A DNA stretch of 64,000 bases from Pseudomonas leptonychotis (GCF_004920405.1 NZ_RFLV01000003.1:432240-496239); one strand, 5' to 3'; counted from the stretch's first letter, positions 15,411-23,755 are shown. Notes: generated from the letters alone by a model not told the origin. Numbers and translations are program-made.

Positions 15411-15932
15411 ATGCACCGCTCTCTACTCGCCACCCTGTTACTCATTCTGGCCCTGCCACTGGCGGCGGCCGAGGTGCGCGAGCTGACCTGGTCAGAAATG
15501 GTCCCCGCCGATGCACCGCCGCAAGTCACTGAGCCGGCGCCCATGCATGATCTCTCGCAGTTAGCCGATGCCCTGGCTGAATCTGGCCCGGCGACGATGC
15601 AGCAATCGCCGGCAGCGCCCGTGGTACAGGCGCTGGATGGCCAAGCGGTGAAGTTGCCAGGCTATATCGTGCCGCTGGACGTCACCGAAGAAGGCCGGGT
15701 GACCGAGTTCTTGCTGGTGCCGTACTTCGGCGCCTGCATTCACGTACCGCCACCACCCTCCAATCAGATCGTGCACGTGACCACTGAGCTGGGTGTGATG
15801 ATGGATGCGCTGTACCAGCCGTTCTGGATCGAAGGCCCAATCAAAGTTGAGCAGACCAGCAGCGAGCTGGCCGAAGCGGGCTATCAGATGGAAGCTGAAA
15901 AGATTTACGCCTATGAGCTGCCCGACAGCTAA
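15411..15932 (+). CDS. DUF3299 exported protein (PA4066-like)
   Basis: From ATG 15411 the protein has 173 residues: a signal peptide ending LALPLAAA, a linker, and the DUF3299 core with LPGYIVPLD near residue 84 and FLLVPYFGACIHVPPPPSNQIVHV near 102-125. The Cys and His of the GACIH motif are candidate metal ligands. An ATG at 15399 overlaps the permease stop, but GAGG at 15401-15404 fits ATG 15411 better. The last gene of the Zur-type operon, it is closed by a strong terminator. Confidence 0.85.
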   Translation: MHRSLLATLLLILALPLAAAEVRELTWSEMVPADAPPQVTEPAPMHDLSQLADALAESGPATMQQSPAAPVVQALDGQAVKLPGYIVPLDVTEEGRVTEFLLVPYFGACIHVPPPPSNQIVHVTTELGVMMDALYQPFWIEGPIKVEQTSSELAEAGYQMEAEKIYAYELPDS

Positions 15933-15960
15933 GCACCTGTGTTACCCGCTGCGGCGGACA

Positions 15961-16000
15961 GCCACTAAAAAGCCAGACCTGGGTCTGGCTTTTTAGTGGC
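15961..16000. terminator. Bidirectional intrinsic terminator
   Basis: A 17-bp stem, GCCACTAAAAAGCCAGA paired with TCTGGCTTTTTAGTGGC, has T-runs in both directions and lies between the convergent DUF3299 and TPR genes. Confidence 0.88.
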
Positions 16001-16019
16001 TGAAACAAACGAAATGAAC

Positions 16020-17117
16020 CTAGCCGGCACTGGCCACACGTTTTTCCCGCGCGAAGCTCAACTCGCTTTCCGCCCAGTTACGCCAACTGCGCACTTTGCT
16101 GCGCTCGGCGCCGGCGCGCTCGGCCTTGCCTAAGGCTTCCAGGCCTGCTTTCCAGCGCGCCTGTTCCATCTCCAGCTGAGCCAAGTTCATCCAGTGTTTG
16201 GCGCTGCCCGAACGCGCGGCCAACGCACGGAAGAGGGTTGCCGCCTGGCGCCGCTCGCGGGCTTGCCACCACAGCAGCGCCAAGCGCTCTTCACGTACGG
16301 CAGTACGCGGCAACAAACCCTGATCGAGCATACCGGCCAGCAGCTTGGCGCCTTGCCAAGGCTGGTCCGCCGCGCCGGCCAGCAACACCAAATTATCCAG
16401 CTCACTTTCACTAAAGCGCAGGCCCTTCTGGTAGGCCGCGCGCAAGGTTGCCAGGGACTTACCATTCTGGCCGCTGAGTTGCTGCAAAGCCGCCAACTGA
16501 CGCCAACCTTGCGCATTGTTCGGTTGGCGCAACATCAACTGGCGTTGCCAGCGCTCGGCGGCGGCATATTTTTTCAGGTCGGCATTCATTGCCACCAAAA
16601 ACTGCAGCCAGCTGTCCGCCGCTTTCGGGTTGGCTTGCACATAACGCTCGGCCAGAGGTAAGGCTTTGGCTGGCTGTCCCATGCCTTGATAGGCCTGCAC
16701 CAGCATTTGCAGCACCTCCTCATCGGCGCCGGCCTGGCGCGGCGCGAGCAGGGCCACAACTCGTGCATAGCGCCGCTCATTAAGGTTCAGCCGGGCCAGA
16801 TTAAGCTCTTCGGCGCGGTGCATTTCGGCGTCCAGCTTGGCGCTCTTGACGACTCTATCGAGCATCTCAAGAGCTTGGACATTGTTGCCTTGCGCCCAGG
16901 CCAAATAGCCTCGACTGCGCCACAGCAGCACTTCTTCCAGGCTATCGGGTTTAGCGCTGGCGGCATCCAACGCGCGCCGCGCCGCGGCATAATCACCCTT
17001 TTTCTGCGCGATCTGCGCCGTATCCAGCGCACGAAACACTGCGGGATCAACAGCCTGCTCTGCCGCGTGTGCGGTACCCGCGCCACACAGCGCGATCAGC
17101 AGCAATAGACGAACCAT
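16020..17117 (-). CDS. TPR-repeat protein of the TonB2-type cluster, periplasmic
   Basis: The 365-residue protein has a signal peptide (MVRLLLLIALCGAGTAHA) and then a long array of TPR-like helices, for instance AQKKGDYAAARRALDAA near residue 37-53 and GQPAKALPLAERYVQANPKAADSW near 146-170. It is the last gene of the six-gene operon, starting immediately after the TonB stop codon with no gap. In Vibrio TonB2 clusters a TPR gene takes the same position. It would act in the periplasm, perhaps as a scaffold for the TonB/receptor contact; the exact function is unknown. Confidence 0.82.
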   Translation of the reverse strand: MVRLLLLIALCGAGTAHAAEQAVDPAVFRALDTAQIAQKKGDYAAARRALDAASAKPDSLEEVLLWRSRGYLAWAQGNNVQALEMLDRVVKSAKLDAEMHRAEELNLARLNLNERRYARVVALLAPRQAGADEEVLQMLVQAYQGMGQPAKALPLAERYVQANPKAADSWLQFLVAMNADLKKYAAAERWQRQLMLRQPNNAQGWRQLAALQQLSGQNGKSLATLRAAYQKGLRFSESELDNLVLLAGAADQPWQGAKLLAGMLDQGLLPRTAVREERLALLWWQARERRQAATLFRALAARSGSAKHWMNLAQLEMEQARWKAGLEALGKAERAGAERSKVRSWRNWAESELSFAREKRVASAG

Positions 17118-17807
17118 TTAGCGACCTCCTTCTAGGCGGAAGTACAGGGTTTTAACGGCTTCACGTGCCACCGCCAGGCCACCTTCAGTGCGCGGCGCAA
17201 AGCGCCAGCGCACGGCGGCACGACGGGCTTCACGCTCGAACACGTTCTGCGGCTGGGCTTCGAGGACGCGTACATTTTCCACCGCGCCCGCGCGATTAAT
17301 GGTGAACGCCAGTTTCACGTGGCCTTGAATGCCACGCTGCAAGGCGTAGCGCGGGTAATCCGGGCTGATGTCATTGAGCGGCATCACTTCGCTTTCCGGA
17401 CCGCCTGGATTTCCGCTCGCATCGCTGGCAGTCGCGGCTGGCGCACTTGGCGCCGCCGCACCCGCAGCCAAACCACTCAGGTTCGGCGTTGGCGCACTGT
17501 TAACCGCAATTCCGCTGCTCAAGCTCGGCACGGGTAAATCCAACGCCGGCAGGCTGGCATTCGGCGTCGCCGCCATTGGCGTCGGCGGCGTCGGGGCTTG
17601 CTGCGTCTGCGCTTGCGGTGGCTGAGGTGCCTGCTGGCGGGTGCGTGTCGCGGTATCGCTGGATTCACCATCCAGCCGAACGAAATTGGCCACCGTCAGC
17701 GGCTCGTCGCTCGGCTGGCTGCTGGGCGGCGCGACCATATAAAGCATCAGGCCAAACAGCGCCAAGGCCATCACACAGGCCGCCGCAAACGACAGGGGCA
17801 ATCGCAT
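17118..17807 (-). CDS. tonB: TonB2-type energy transducer
   Basis: The 229-residue protein has an uncleaved N-terminal membrane anchor (about residues 9-30), a proline/alanine/glutamine-rich periplasmic linker (about 50-135), and a C-terminal TonB domain containing DISPDYPRYALQRGIQGHV (with the conserved YP) and VRWRFAPRTEGG. ATG 17807 overlaps the exbD stop by one base (TGATG); a longer frame inside exbD is a shadow. Transduces proton-motive force from the ExbB/ExbD pair to outer-membrane receptors. The linker is short compared with classical TonB, as is usual for TonB2. Confidence 0.9.
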   Translation of the reverse strand: MRLPLSFAAACVMALALFGLMLYMVAPPSSQPSDEPLTVANFVRLDGESSDTATRTRQQAPQPPQAQTQQAPTPPTPMAATPNASLPALDLPVPSLSSGIAVNSAPTPNLSGLAAGAAAPSAPAATASDASGNPGGPESEVMPLNDISPDYPRYALQRGIQGHVKLAFTINRAGAVENVRVLEAQPQNVFEREARRAAVRWRFAPRTEGGLAVAREAVKTLYFRLEGGR

Positions 17808-18217
17808 CAACGCGCTCCCGCCGTGGCCGCCAGGGCAACGTCCTGTACGCCGGCCAGGCGCGCTTGATCCATCACCTGCACCACCAGTCCGGTACGGGCA
17901 TCTTGGTCTGCCTGCACCACCACGGCGCCGTCCGGCTGATCGACACGCATGCGCTCGACATGGGCGCGCACGCTGCGTACATCGACCACTTTTTTGTCCA
18001 TCCACACCTCACCGTCAGCGGTGATGGCGATGAGGATATTGCCTTTGTCCTGCGGGCTGGCGGTTTCCGCCTGCGGCCGCTGCACTTCGACACCGGCTTC
18101 CTTGATAAAGGAGCTGGTGACGATAAAGAAGATCAGCATGATAAAGACCACGTCGAGCATCGGCGTCAGGTCGATGCCGGTGTCTTCGTCTTGCTGGTGG
18201 TGACGGCGCATTCTCAT
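17807..18217 (-). CDS. exbD: ExbD/TolR-family biopolymer transport protein
   Basis: The 136-residue protein has a short cytoplasmic N-terminus, one transmembrane helix (about residues 22-43) with the conserved proton-path aspartate Asp22 in DLTPMLDVVF, and a periplasmic domain ending GVQDVALAA. Works with ExbB in the proton channel. It lies ten bases after exbB and overlaps tonB by one base. Confidence 0.94.
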   Translation of the reverse strand: MRMRRHHQQDEDTGIDLTPMLDVVFIMLIFFIVTSSFIKEAGVEVQRPQAETASPQDKGNILIAITADGEVWMDKKVVDVRSVRAHVERMRVDQPDGAVVVQADQDARTGLVVQVMDQARLAGVQDVALAATAGAR

Positions 18218-18227
18218 GTGTTGAATC

Positions 18228-18776
18228 TCAGTCGTGACGCAGCTGGTCAGCCAGCCGCTCTAGAGCCCGGCGCGCATCACGTTCAAGACGCGCCAAGCTG
18301 AACAATCCACTAATCGCCAGCACCATGCCGGCCATGGTCGGCAGGGTTGCCTGCCAAACGCCAGCGGCCATGCCGCGCGGGTTACCGGCGCCGTTGATGG
18401 CCAACACGTCAAACACCGCCACCATGCCGCTCACCGTGCCGAGCAAGCCCAGCAGCGGGTACATCGCCACCAGGGTTCTGCTCAGGCGTAACGGCCCGAG
18501 CAAATGCTGCTGCGCCTGCGCCAACCAGGCGCTGCGCACCGCGCGTTGCCAGTTACCGGCATCATCATTTAGCACCTGTTGCCAGGCCTGACGGCGCTCC
18601 TTCACCCACTCCGGAAACACCCGGCGCATGTACCAGAAGCGCTCAAACACCAAGGTCCAGAACACCACACACAGGCCCGCCAGCGCCCACATCACCACGC
18701 CACCGGCGCTCATGAAATCGAGCAAGGCATGGCTGCTGTCAACCAGGCGCAACCACAGCGCCAGCCAATCAGTCAC
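18228..18776 (-). CDS. exbB: ExbB-family protein (ExbB2), MotA/TolQ/ExbB domain
   Basis: The 182-residue protein has three predicted transmembrane helices (about 24-45, 104-125, 145-165) and the family motif MYPLLGLLGTVSGMVAVFDVL with ATLPTMAGMVLAISG. It forms the proton channel with ExbD. Start GTG 18776 lies eight bases inside the preceding gene, so translation is coupled. Its size matches ExbB2 of TonB2 clusters. Confidence 0.92.
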   Translation of the reverse strand: MTDWLALWLRLVDSSHALLDFMSAGGVVMWALAGLCVVFWTLVFERFWYMRRVFPEWVKERRQAWQQVLNDDAGNWQRAVRSAWLAQAQQHLLGPLRLSRTLVAMYPLLGLLGTVSGMVAVFDVLAINGAGNPRGMAAGVWQATLPTMAGMVLAISGLFSLARLERDARRALERLADQLRHD

Positions 18777-20115
18777 GGCGCGGAGCTCCCGACAGATGCA
18801 GGGCGATCAGCCCGGCGCTCTGCTGTTCGAGCAGCTGGATCAGGCCTTTGCTGCGGCTAGCGAGCAGGGTGTGCAGGAACAGCAGCGGAATCGCCACCAC
18901 CAGCCCCAGCACGGTGGTGACCAGTGCTTGCGAGATACCATCGGCCATTAGCCGTGAATCACCGCCACCGCCTTGGGTAATCGCTTGGAAGGTGACGATC
19001 ATCCCGGTCACGGTACCGAGCAGACCCAGCAGCGGCGCTACGGCGCACAGCAGCTTGAGCAGGCCCTGGCCTTTTTCCAGCGGCGGGGTTTCCAGCAGGA
19101 TGGCTTCGTCGAGCTTCAACTCCAGGGTTTCCAGATCCGACAATTGCGGTTTAGGCCCCAGCACGCCGATGATCCGGCCCAGCGGGTTGTCCGCACGCGG
19201 CGCGCTGAGGTCATGCATCTGCGCGCTGACGCCACGCCCCGCACGAGTCAGAAAGACCATGCGCCAGATCGCCAGCAGCAGACCAAACAGACCCAGGGCG
19301 AGGATCACCCAGCCGACCAGCCCACCCTGCTGCACGCGATCCCACAGCCCAGGCTGACGCTGCAACTGCGCCAGCAGGGTGCCGCGGCTCGGGTCGATCG
19401 GGAGGCTGGCAACTGTTTCGTTGCTGCCCAGGTAATCGCCCACTTGACCCAGCCCGGACGGCTGACGCGGCGGAGCAATCAGCTCGCCCGCATCGGCGTC
19501 GTAACGCAAGAAATCATCGGTGCCGTAGGCGGAAAACGTGCCGACGCGCAGCACGCTTTGCGGTGCACGCGTGCCATCAGCAGCAACCACCGGCAACTGC
19601 ACCGGCTCTACGCGGCCGCTGGCGGTCAGGTCTTCGAGCAGCAGCATCCAATAGCCATCGAGATCGGCGGCGGATGGCAGCGTGCGGCTTTCAGCCAATG
19701 CCTTGAGGCTGGCCAGACGCTGCGGGTATTGAGCGTTGAGCAGGCTGTCCTGCCACTGCCCAGCGACATCACCGGCGCTTTGGCGAACCACGCCAAATAA
19801 CTCACCGAGATGACCGACACGTTGAGTCAGCAGTTTCTCTTGCTCGGCCAACTGACTTTCTTGACGGTCAAACTCAGCCTTTAGCCGTTCGGCTTCGGCC
19901 TTCTGTGTGCTCAAGGCGCTACGCGCACCCGCCAATAACTGCGCGCGCTCGCCACGCTCCGCAATGAAGGCCTGCTCACGGCTCTGCATGGCCGTGACTT
20001 CGGCAGCACGCTCACTGCGAATGCGTTGCAGCAGTTGGTCCGGGCTCAAGGGTTCGGCCGCAACGGCCAGCGCTGGCAGCAAGGCCAGGGTTAGAGCAAG
20101 AACGCGACGGTTCAT
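18769..20115 (-). CDS. TtpC-like ExbB-family protein with long periplasmic coiled-coil extension
   Basis: The 448-residue protein has a signal peptide (MNRRVLALTLALLPALAVAA), a heptad-rich region (about 28-110), a beta-rich segment (about 180-255) and then a MotA/TolQ/ExbB domain with helices near 268-288, 355-378 and 400-425 and the motif APLLGLLGTVTGMIVTFQAIT. Vibrio TtpC, which is required for TonB2 function, has this organisation. Two ExbB-type proteins in one operon is the defining trait of this cluster. The start overlaps the DUF3450 stop by four bases. Confidence 0.9.
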   Translation of the reverse strand: MNRRVLALTLALLPALAVAAEPLSPDQLLQRIRSERAAEVTAMQSREQAFIAERGERAQLLAGARSALSTQKAEAERLKAEFDRQESQLAEQEKLLTQRVGHLGELFGVVRQSAGDVAGQWQDSLLNAQYPQRLASLKALAESRTLPSAADLDGYWMLLLEDLTASGRVEPVQLPVVAADGTRAPQSVLRVGTFSAYGTDDFLRYDADAGELIAPPRQPSGLGQVGDYLGSNETVASLPIDPSRGTLLAQLQRQPGLWDRVQQGGLVGWVILALGLFGLLLAIWRMVFLTRAGRGVSAQMHDLSAPRADNPLGRIIGVLGPKPQLSDLETLELKLDEAILLETPPLEKGQGLLKLLCAVAPLLGLLGTVTGMIVTFQAITQGGGGDSRLMADGISQALVTTVLGLVVAIPLLFLHTLLASRSKGLIQLLEQQSAGLIALHLSGAPRRD

Positions 20116-20882
20116 GGCTTGGCCTCCAGCGCCAGGGTTTTCACAGGCAGGTCAAGCAAGGCCGGGGCCTGCTCCTGACGGGCAATCGCGATGGCCTGAC
20201 GCAATGGACGACGCGCACTGCCATCGAGGATTTGCCAGCTACGGGTTTGCGGGTTCCACCAACCACTTTCATGGCCATCGAGGGTTTGGAAATACAGCAT
20301 CACCCGGCCCAGGCGCAGAAACTCGACACTGCGCGAGCTGCCTTCACTCGGCAACTCGCCACGCCAGGCTTCCAGGGTGCGGCCGTAATCGCTTTCCACT
20401 TGGTAGGCCTCAAGGATGCGTCGGTATTTTTCCGCCAGGCTGACATCGGCACGCGGCAGCAGATCCTGCAACTGCGCCAAACGGTCACTGCGCTCATCGG
20501 GAAGGAACGGCAGGTCAGCGCCGATAAACTCCCCCAGCACCTCAACCATGCGGCGCATCTGCGGAGTCACCGCCTCCTGCGTGCGCTCAATGCCGTCCAA
20601 CTGCTGCTGATAGCCCGCCAGTTCCTTGCGCTGCGCCGTTACCAGCTCACGCAGCTGAGCGTTGTAACCCTGCAGAGCTTCGGCCTGCTGCAGGGCATTG
20701 CGGTATTCGCTGAGCATTTCCCGGCTGGCGTCATCGAGTTGTTCGACGCGAGCTTGCGAGGCCTTGGCATCGGCAGCCAAGGCTTGGCTTTCATCCAGTG
20801 CGGCATCCAGAGGGGTCGCGGCAAGCGGCGCACTGGCCAGAACCAGAGCGACTGCCAGCAGGCGCTTCGGCAGAGGGGTCAT
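20112..20882 (-). CDS. DUF3450 exported coiled-coil protein
   Basis: From ATG 20882 (AAGGA eight bases before) the protein has 256 residues: signal peptide ending APLAA, then a long helical coiled-coil (about 25-110) and a folded C-terminal part with PQTRSWQILDG. It matches the DUF3450 proteins encoded first in TonB2/TtpC operons of Vibrio and other marine gammaproteobacteria. Function unknown; periplasmic interaction with the coiled-coil of the TtpC-like protein is plausible. Confidence 0.86.
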   Translation of the reverse strand: MTPLPKRLLAVALVLASAPLAATPLDAALDESQALAADAKASQARVEQLDDASREMLSEYRNALQQAEALQGYNAQLRELVTAQRKELAGYQQQLDGIERTQEAVTPQMRRMVEVLGEFIGADLPFLPDERSDRLAQLQDLLPRADVSLAEKYRRILEAYQVESDYGRTLEAWRGELPSEGSSRSVEFLRLGRVMLYFQTLDGHESGWWNPQTRSWQILDGSARRPLRQAIAIARQEQAPALLDLPVKTLALEAKP

Positions 20883-20911
20883 GGGGCATTCCTTGTGAAG
20901 AGACATGCATA

Positions 20912-20930
20912 AAGATAATTATTATCAACT
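20912..20930 (-). promoter_or_regulatory. Fur-like box upstream of the TonB2-type operon
   Basis: AAGATAATTATTATCAACT contains GATAATTATTATC, inverted GATAAT units close to the Fur consensus GATAATGATAATCATTATC. It lies 30-48 bases upstream of the DUF3450 start. Iron control of the TonB operon is the simplest inference. The remaining gap to ompW (20931-21122) holds the Anr-type promoter. Confidence 0.6.
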
Positions 20931-21039
20931 GCATTACGTCTCTCAAGCAACCACGCTTAGGCAACCACTGCAGGCCAGATAGCTGCTGCCGCCTTTCTAA
21001 ACGCCCCACGCATGAAAATTTAGATAGCTCACTACTTTA

Positions 21040-21081
21040 TTGAGCTGGATCAACAGCGTCTTTTTCAGCCCTTCTAACATC
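21040..21081 (+). promoter_or_regulatory. Anr/FNR-dependent promoter of ompW
   Basis: TTGAGCTGGATCAA (21040-21053) matches the Anr/FNR consensus TTGAT-N4-ATCAA at nine of ten defined positions. A -10-like TAACAT lies at 21075-21080, so a start near 21088 puts the box centre at about -41.5, the class II activator position. OprG, the OmpW homologue of P. aeruginosa, is known to be Anr-controlled. Confidence 0.6.
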
Positions 21082-21122
21082 GTGCTCAGCCAATTCGAAC
21101 CGATGATTTATGGGAGCACAGC

Positions 21123-21809
21123 ATGCGTACATCTCTTTTAACCGCCTCACTGCTGACCCTGGCGATTGCCGCGCCAATGGCACACGCACACCAAGCGGGC
21201 GATATTATCGTGCGGGCCGGTGCCATCACCGTTGACCCACAGGAAAGCAGCGGCGATATATGGGTAGGTGCCCTCGACACCAACGTGGCAGGCACCAAGG
21301 CCACACTCAACAGCGACACCCAGCTGGGTTTGAACTTTGCCTACATGCTGACCAACAACATTGGCATCGAACTACTGGCGGCCACCCCGTTCAGCCATGA
21401 CGTAGGCGTAAAAGGCATGCCAGGGGCCTTCGCCGGGCTCAACGGCAAACTCGGCGAACTCAAACACCTGCCACCGACACTGAGCGTGGTGTATTACCCG
21501 CTCGATTCGAGCTCAGCATTCCAGCCTTATGTCGGCGCCGGCATCAATTACACCTGGTTCTTCGACACCGAACTGAGCAGCGAAGCGCAAGACAAAGGTT
21601 TTAGCGGCCTGGACATGAAAGACTCTTGGGGGTTGGCGGCGCAGGTGGGCATGGACTACATGCTGACTGACAGCATCATGCTCAACGCCCAGGTGCGTTA
21701 TATCGATATCGACACCACCGGCACCACACACATCCTTGGCGACAAGGTGAAAGTCGATGTGGACGTGGACCCTTTCGTCTATATGGTCGGCCTGGGCTAC
21801 AAGTTCTAA
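21123..21809 (+). CDS. ompW: OmpW/OprG-family outer-membrane protein
   Basis: OmpW-family proteins are eight-stranded outer-membrane barrels that pass small hydrophobic molecules. The 228-residue protein has a signal peptide ending PMAHA, then HQAGDIIVRAGAITVDP, the family's typical first strand, LGLNFAYMLTNNIGIELLAATPF, and a C-terminal GLGYKF with terminal Phe for BAM recognition. GGGAG lies six bases before ATG 21123. It is monocistronic: an Anr-like promoter precedes it and a terminator follows. Confidence 0.94.
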   Translation: MRTSLLTASLLTLAIAAPMAHAHQAGDIIVRAGAITVDPQESSGDIWVGALDTNVAGTKATLNSDTQLGLNFAYMLTNNIGIELLAATPFSHDVGVKGMPGAFAGLNGKLGELKHLPPTLSVVYYPLDSSSAFQPYVGAGINYTWFFDTELSSEAQDKGFSGLDMKDSWGLAAQVGMDYMLTDSIMLNAQVRYIDIDTTGTTHILGDKVKVDVDVDPFVYMVGLGYKF

Positions 21810-21896
21810 GTTCTACTGCAATCAAGAATTGCCTAGGACCACTCTTAACGTCGCACAGCGACGATTCGAGAGATGCCCGGCAAAAATGGCAGAGCA

Positions 21897-21928
21897 TAAA
21901 AAAACCGACCTAAATGGCCGGTTTTTTT
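21897..21928. terminator. Intrinsic terminator, ompW end
   Basis: ACCGACC-taaat-GGCCGGT with seven or more A upstream and seven T downstream; can serve both ompW and the convergent epimerase gene. Confidence 0.85.
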
Positions 21929-21942
21929 CACTCACTCTTTAC

Positions 21943-22878
21943 TCAGGATTGCGCCAGCAGATGCCTTAAGCCTTCTTGCATGGAGGTTGTTGGCGGCAAC
22001 TGATAATGCGCCTGTAACCGTTGGTTATCTGCACGCGAGTGACGAATATCGCCAGCACGCGGAGCTTGATAGGTGATCGCAGGCAAACCGCCACACAGCT
22101 CACCAATATCAGCCAGCAGCTGATTTAGGCTGACAGCCTGGTTCCAGCCGACATTGACCGCGCCCTCCACCACTTGCGGCGCAGTCAGCGCCTGGGTCAA
22201 CAACGCCAGCAAGTCCGCGATGTAGAAAAAATCGCGAGTCTGCTCACCATCACCGAACACGCTGATCGGCAGACCTTGCTGAGCGCGCTGGGTGAAAATA
22301 CTGATTACTCCGGAATACGGCGAGGATGGGTCCTGCCGCGGTCCGAAGATATTAAAGAAGCGAAAAATCGCCGGTTCCAAACCATGCTGACGGCGATAGA
22401 AATCCAGGTAGTGCTCGCTTGCCAGCTTGTCCGCGGCATAAGGTGTCAGCGGCGCCTTCGGCGTATTTTCATCAATGGCCATGCCTTCGCCGTTATGGCC
22501 ATAGACCGCCGCACTGGAGGCAAACAACACGCGTTTGACGCCGTGCAGGCGCATGGCCTCGCAGACATTCAGGGTGCCGACGAAATTACTCTGATGGGTC
22601 GCCACCGGATCATCCACCGAGGCCTGCACCGAGGCCACCGCCGCCAGATGCGCCACGGCCACACACCCGGCAACCGCCTGCGCTACCACGGCCGCATCGG
22701 CGACATCGCCCTGGATAAACTGCAGCAGAGGATTATCCAACGGCAGATTGGACCGTTTGCCCATCGACAGGTTATCCAGCACCCGCACGCGATGCCCTTG
22801 GGCCAATAACGCATCGACCAAGTGCGAGCCGATAAAACCCGCACCGCCGGTAACCAAGACAGGACGCAAATCAGACAT
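21943..22878 (-). CDS. NAD-dependent epimerase, UDP-glucose/UDP-GlcNAc 4-epimerase type
   Basis: The 311-residue extended SDR has the Rossmann motif TGGAGFIGSHL (10-20), DN at residues 35-36 for NAD ribose binding, SSAAVYG (121-127) and the catalytic pair Tyr147/Lys151 in YAADK, with a family RFFNIFGPRQDPSSPYSG loop. This is close to WbpP/GalE-type epimerases of surface polysaccharide synthesis; the exact sugar nucleotide is not decidable. ATG 22878 overlaps the upstream RmlD-like gene by eight bases. A frame continuing upstream inside that gene is a shadow. Confidence 0.88.
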   Translation of the reverse strand: MSDLRPVLVTGGAGFIGSHLVDALLAQGHRVRVLDNLSMGKRSNLPLDNPLLQFIQGDVADAAVVAQAVAGCVAVAHLAAVASVQASVDDPVATHQSNFVGTLNVCEAMRLHGVKRVLFASSAAVYGHNGEGMAIDENTPKAPLTPYAADKLASEHYLDFYRRQHGLEPAIFRFFNIFGPRQDPSSPYSGVISIFTQRAQQGLPISVFGDGEQTRDFFYIADLLALLTQALTAPQVVEGAVNVGWNQAVSLNQLLADIGELCGGLPAITYQAPRAGDIRHSRADNQRLQAHYQLPPTTSMQEGLRHLLAQS

Positions 22879-23755
22879 GGCGGTAGTAACGATCCAGTAG
22901 GCTCGGCAAGCCCGAGCGCCAGGCGCGAGGTTTGATGCCGAAAGTGTGCAGAATTTTCTTGCAAGACAACACCGCGTGCTGCGGCTCTTCGGCGGCATCC
23001 GAACGGGCGCTGTGCGCTTGCGGGCCCAGCTCCTCAACCAGATTGCTGCGAAAACTGCGCGCCTCGCTCAGCACTGCCTGCCCCAGCGCCAGCGACGTGG
23101 TCGCCTCATGCCCGCCGTAGTGATAGGTGCCCCACAGGGGCGTCTGGCAATCCAACTGCTTAAGCACGGCGAGAATTACCCGCGCCGCATCATCAACCGG
23201 GGTCGGATTGCCTCGCCGATCATCGGCCAGCAACAGCGGCTCACTTTGCCCAGCGCGGCTTAGAAAGCGCCCGAGCAAGCCAGCGGCGCTGTCATCCAGC
23301 AACCAGCCAAAACGCAACAGCACATGACGCGGACAAATTGCTCGCACGCGCTGCTCAAAACGCCAGAGGGCTTGCCCCCTCAGGCCAAGCGGCTGAGGTT
23401 CTTCCTTTTCACTGTACGCCGTAGCGCGCACGCCATCGAACACGCGGTAGCTGGACGGCTGTAACAGACGAATTTGATGATGCTGGCAGAGTTCGGCGAG
23501 ACGCTCGACGGAGCGCTCCTGAGCAGCAAAATGCGCCTCACTTACTACTTCAGCCTGGAACCAGTCGAAGTAGTAAGCAAGGTTGATCAGGGCATCTGGA
23601 CGGGTGTCATCAAGCAGCTGAGTCAGGCTGGCAGGGTCCCAGCCAGACTCAGGCGGACGCGGCGCGAGGAAGCCGATGTCCTCTTCAGCACCGAGACGAA
23701 TCAGAGCTTGCCCAAGAGCATTGCCCCCACCCAGCAGCATTAGCCGCATACGCAT
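22871..23755 (-). CDS. RmlD-like extended SDR protein lacking the catalytic Tyr/Lys pair
   Basis: The 294-residue protein resembles dTDP-4-dehydrorhamnose reductase: nucleotide-binding LGGGNALGQAL (8-18), ALINLAYYFD near 55-64, SSYRVFDG (101-108, as STDYVFDG in RmlD) and a conserved GTYHYGG in the C-terminal part. At the place of the Y-x-x-x-K catalytic motif (in RmlD, PLNxYGxxK) it reads PLGLRGQAL, so Arg126 and Leu130 replace Tyr and Lys. Reductase activity is therefore doubtful; a binding or regulatory role is possible. It is cotranscribed and overlapping with the epimerase. Confidence 0.78.
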   Translation of the reverse strand: MRMRLMLLGGGNALGQALIRLGAEEDIGFLAPRPPESGWDPASLTQLLDDTRPDALINLAYYFDWFQAEVVSEAHFAAQERSVERLAELCQHHQIRLLQPSSYRVFDGVRATAYSEKEEPQPLGLRGQALWRFEQRVRAICPRHVLLRFGWLLDDSAAGLLGRFLSRAGQSEPLLLADDRRGNPTPVDDAARVILAVLKQLDCQTPLWGTYHYGGHEATTSLALGQAVLSEARSFRSNLVEELGPQAHSARSDAAEEPQHAVLSCKKILHTFGIKPRAWRSGLPSLLDRYYRHV

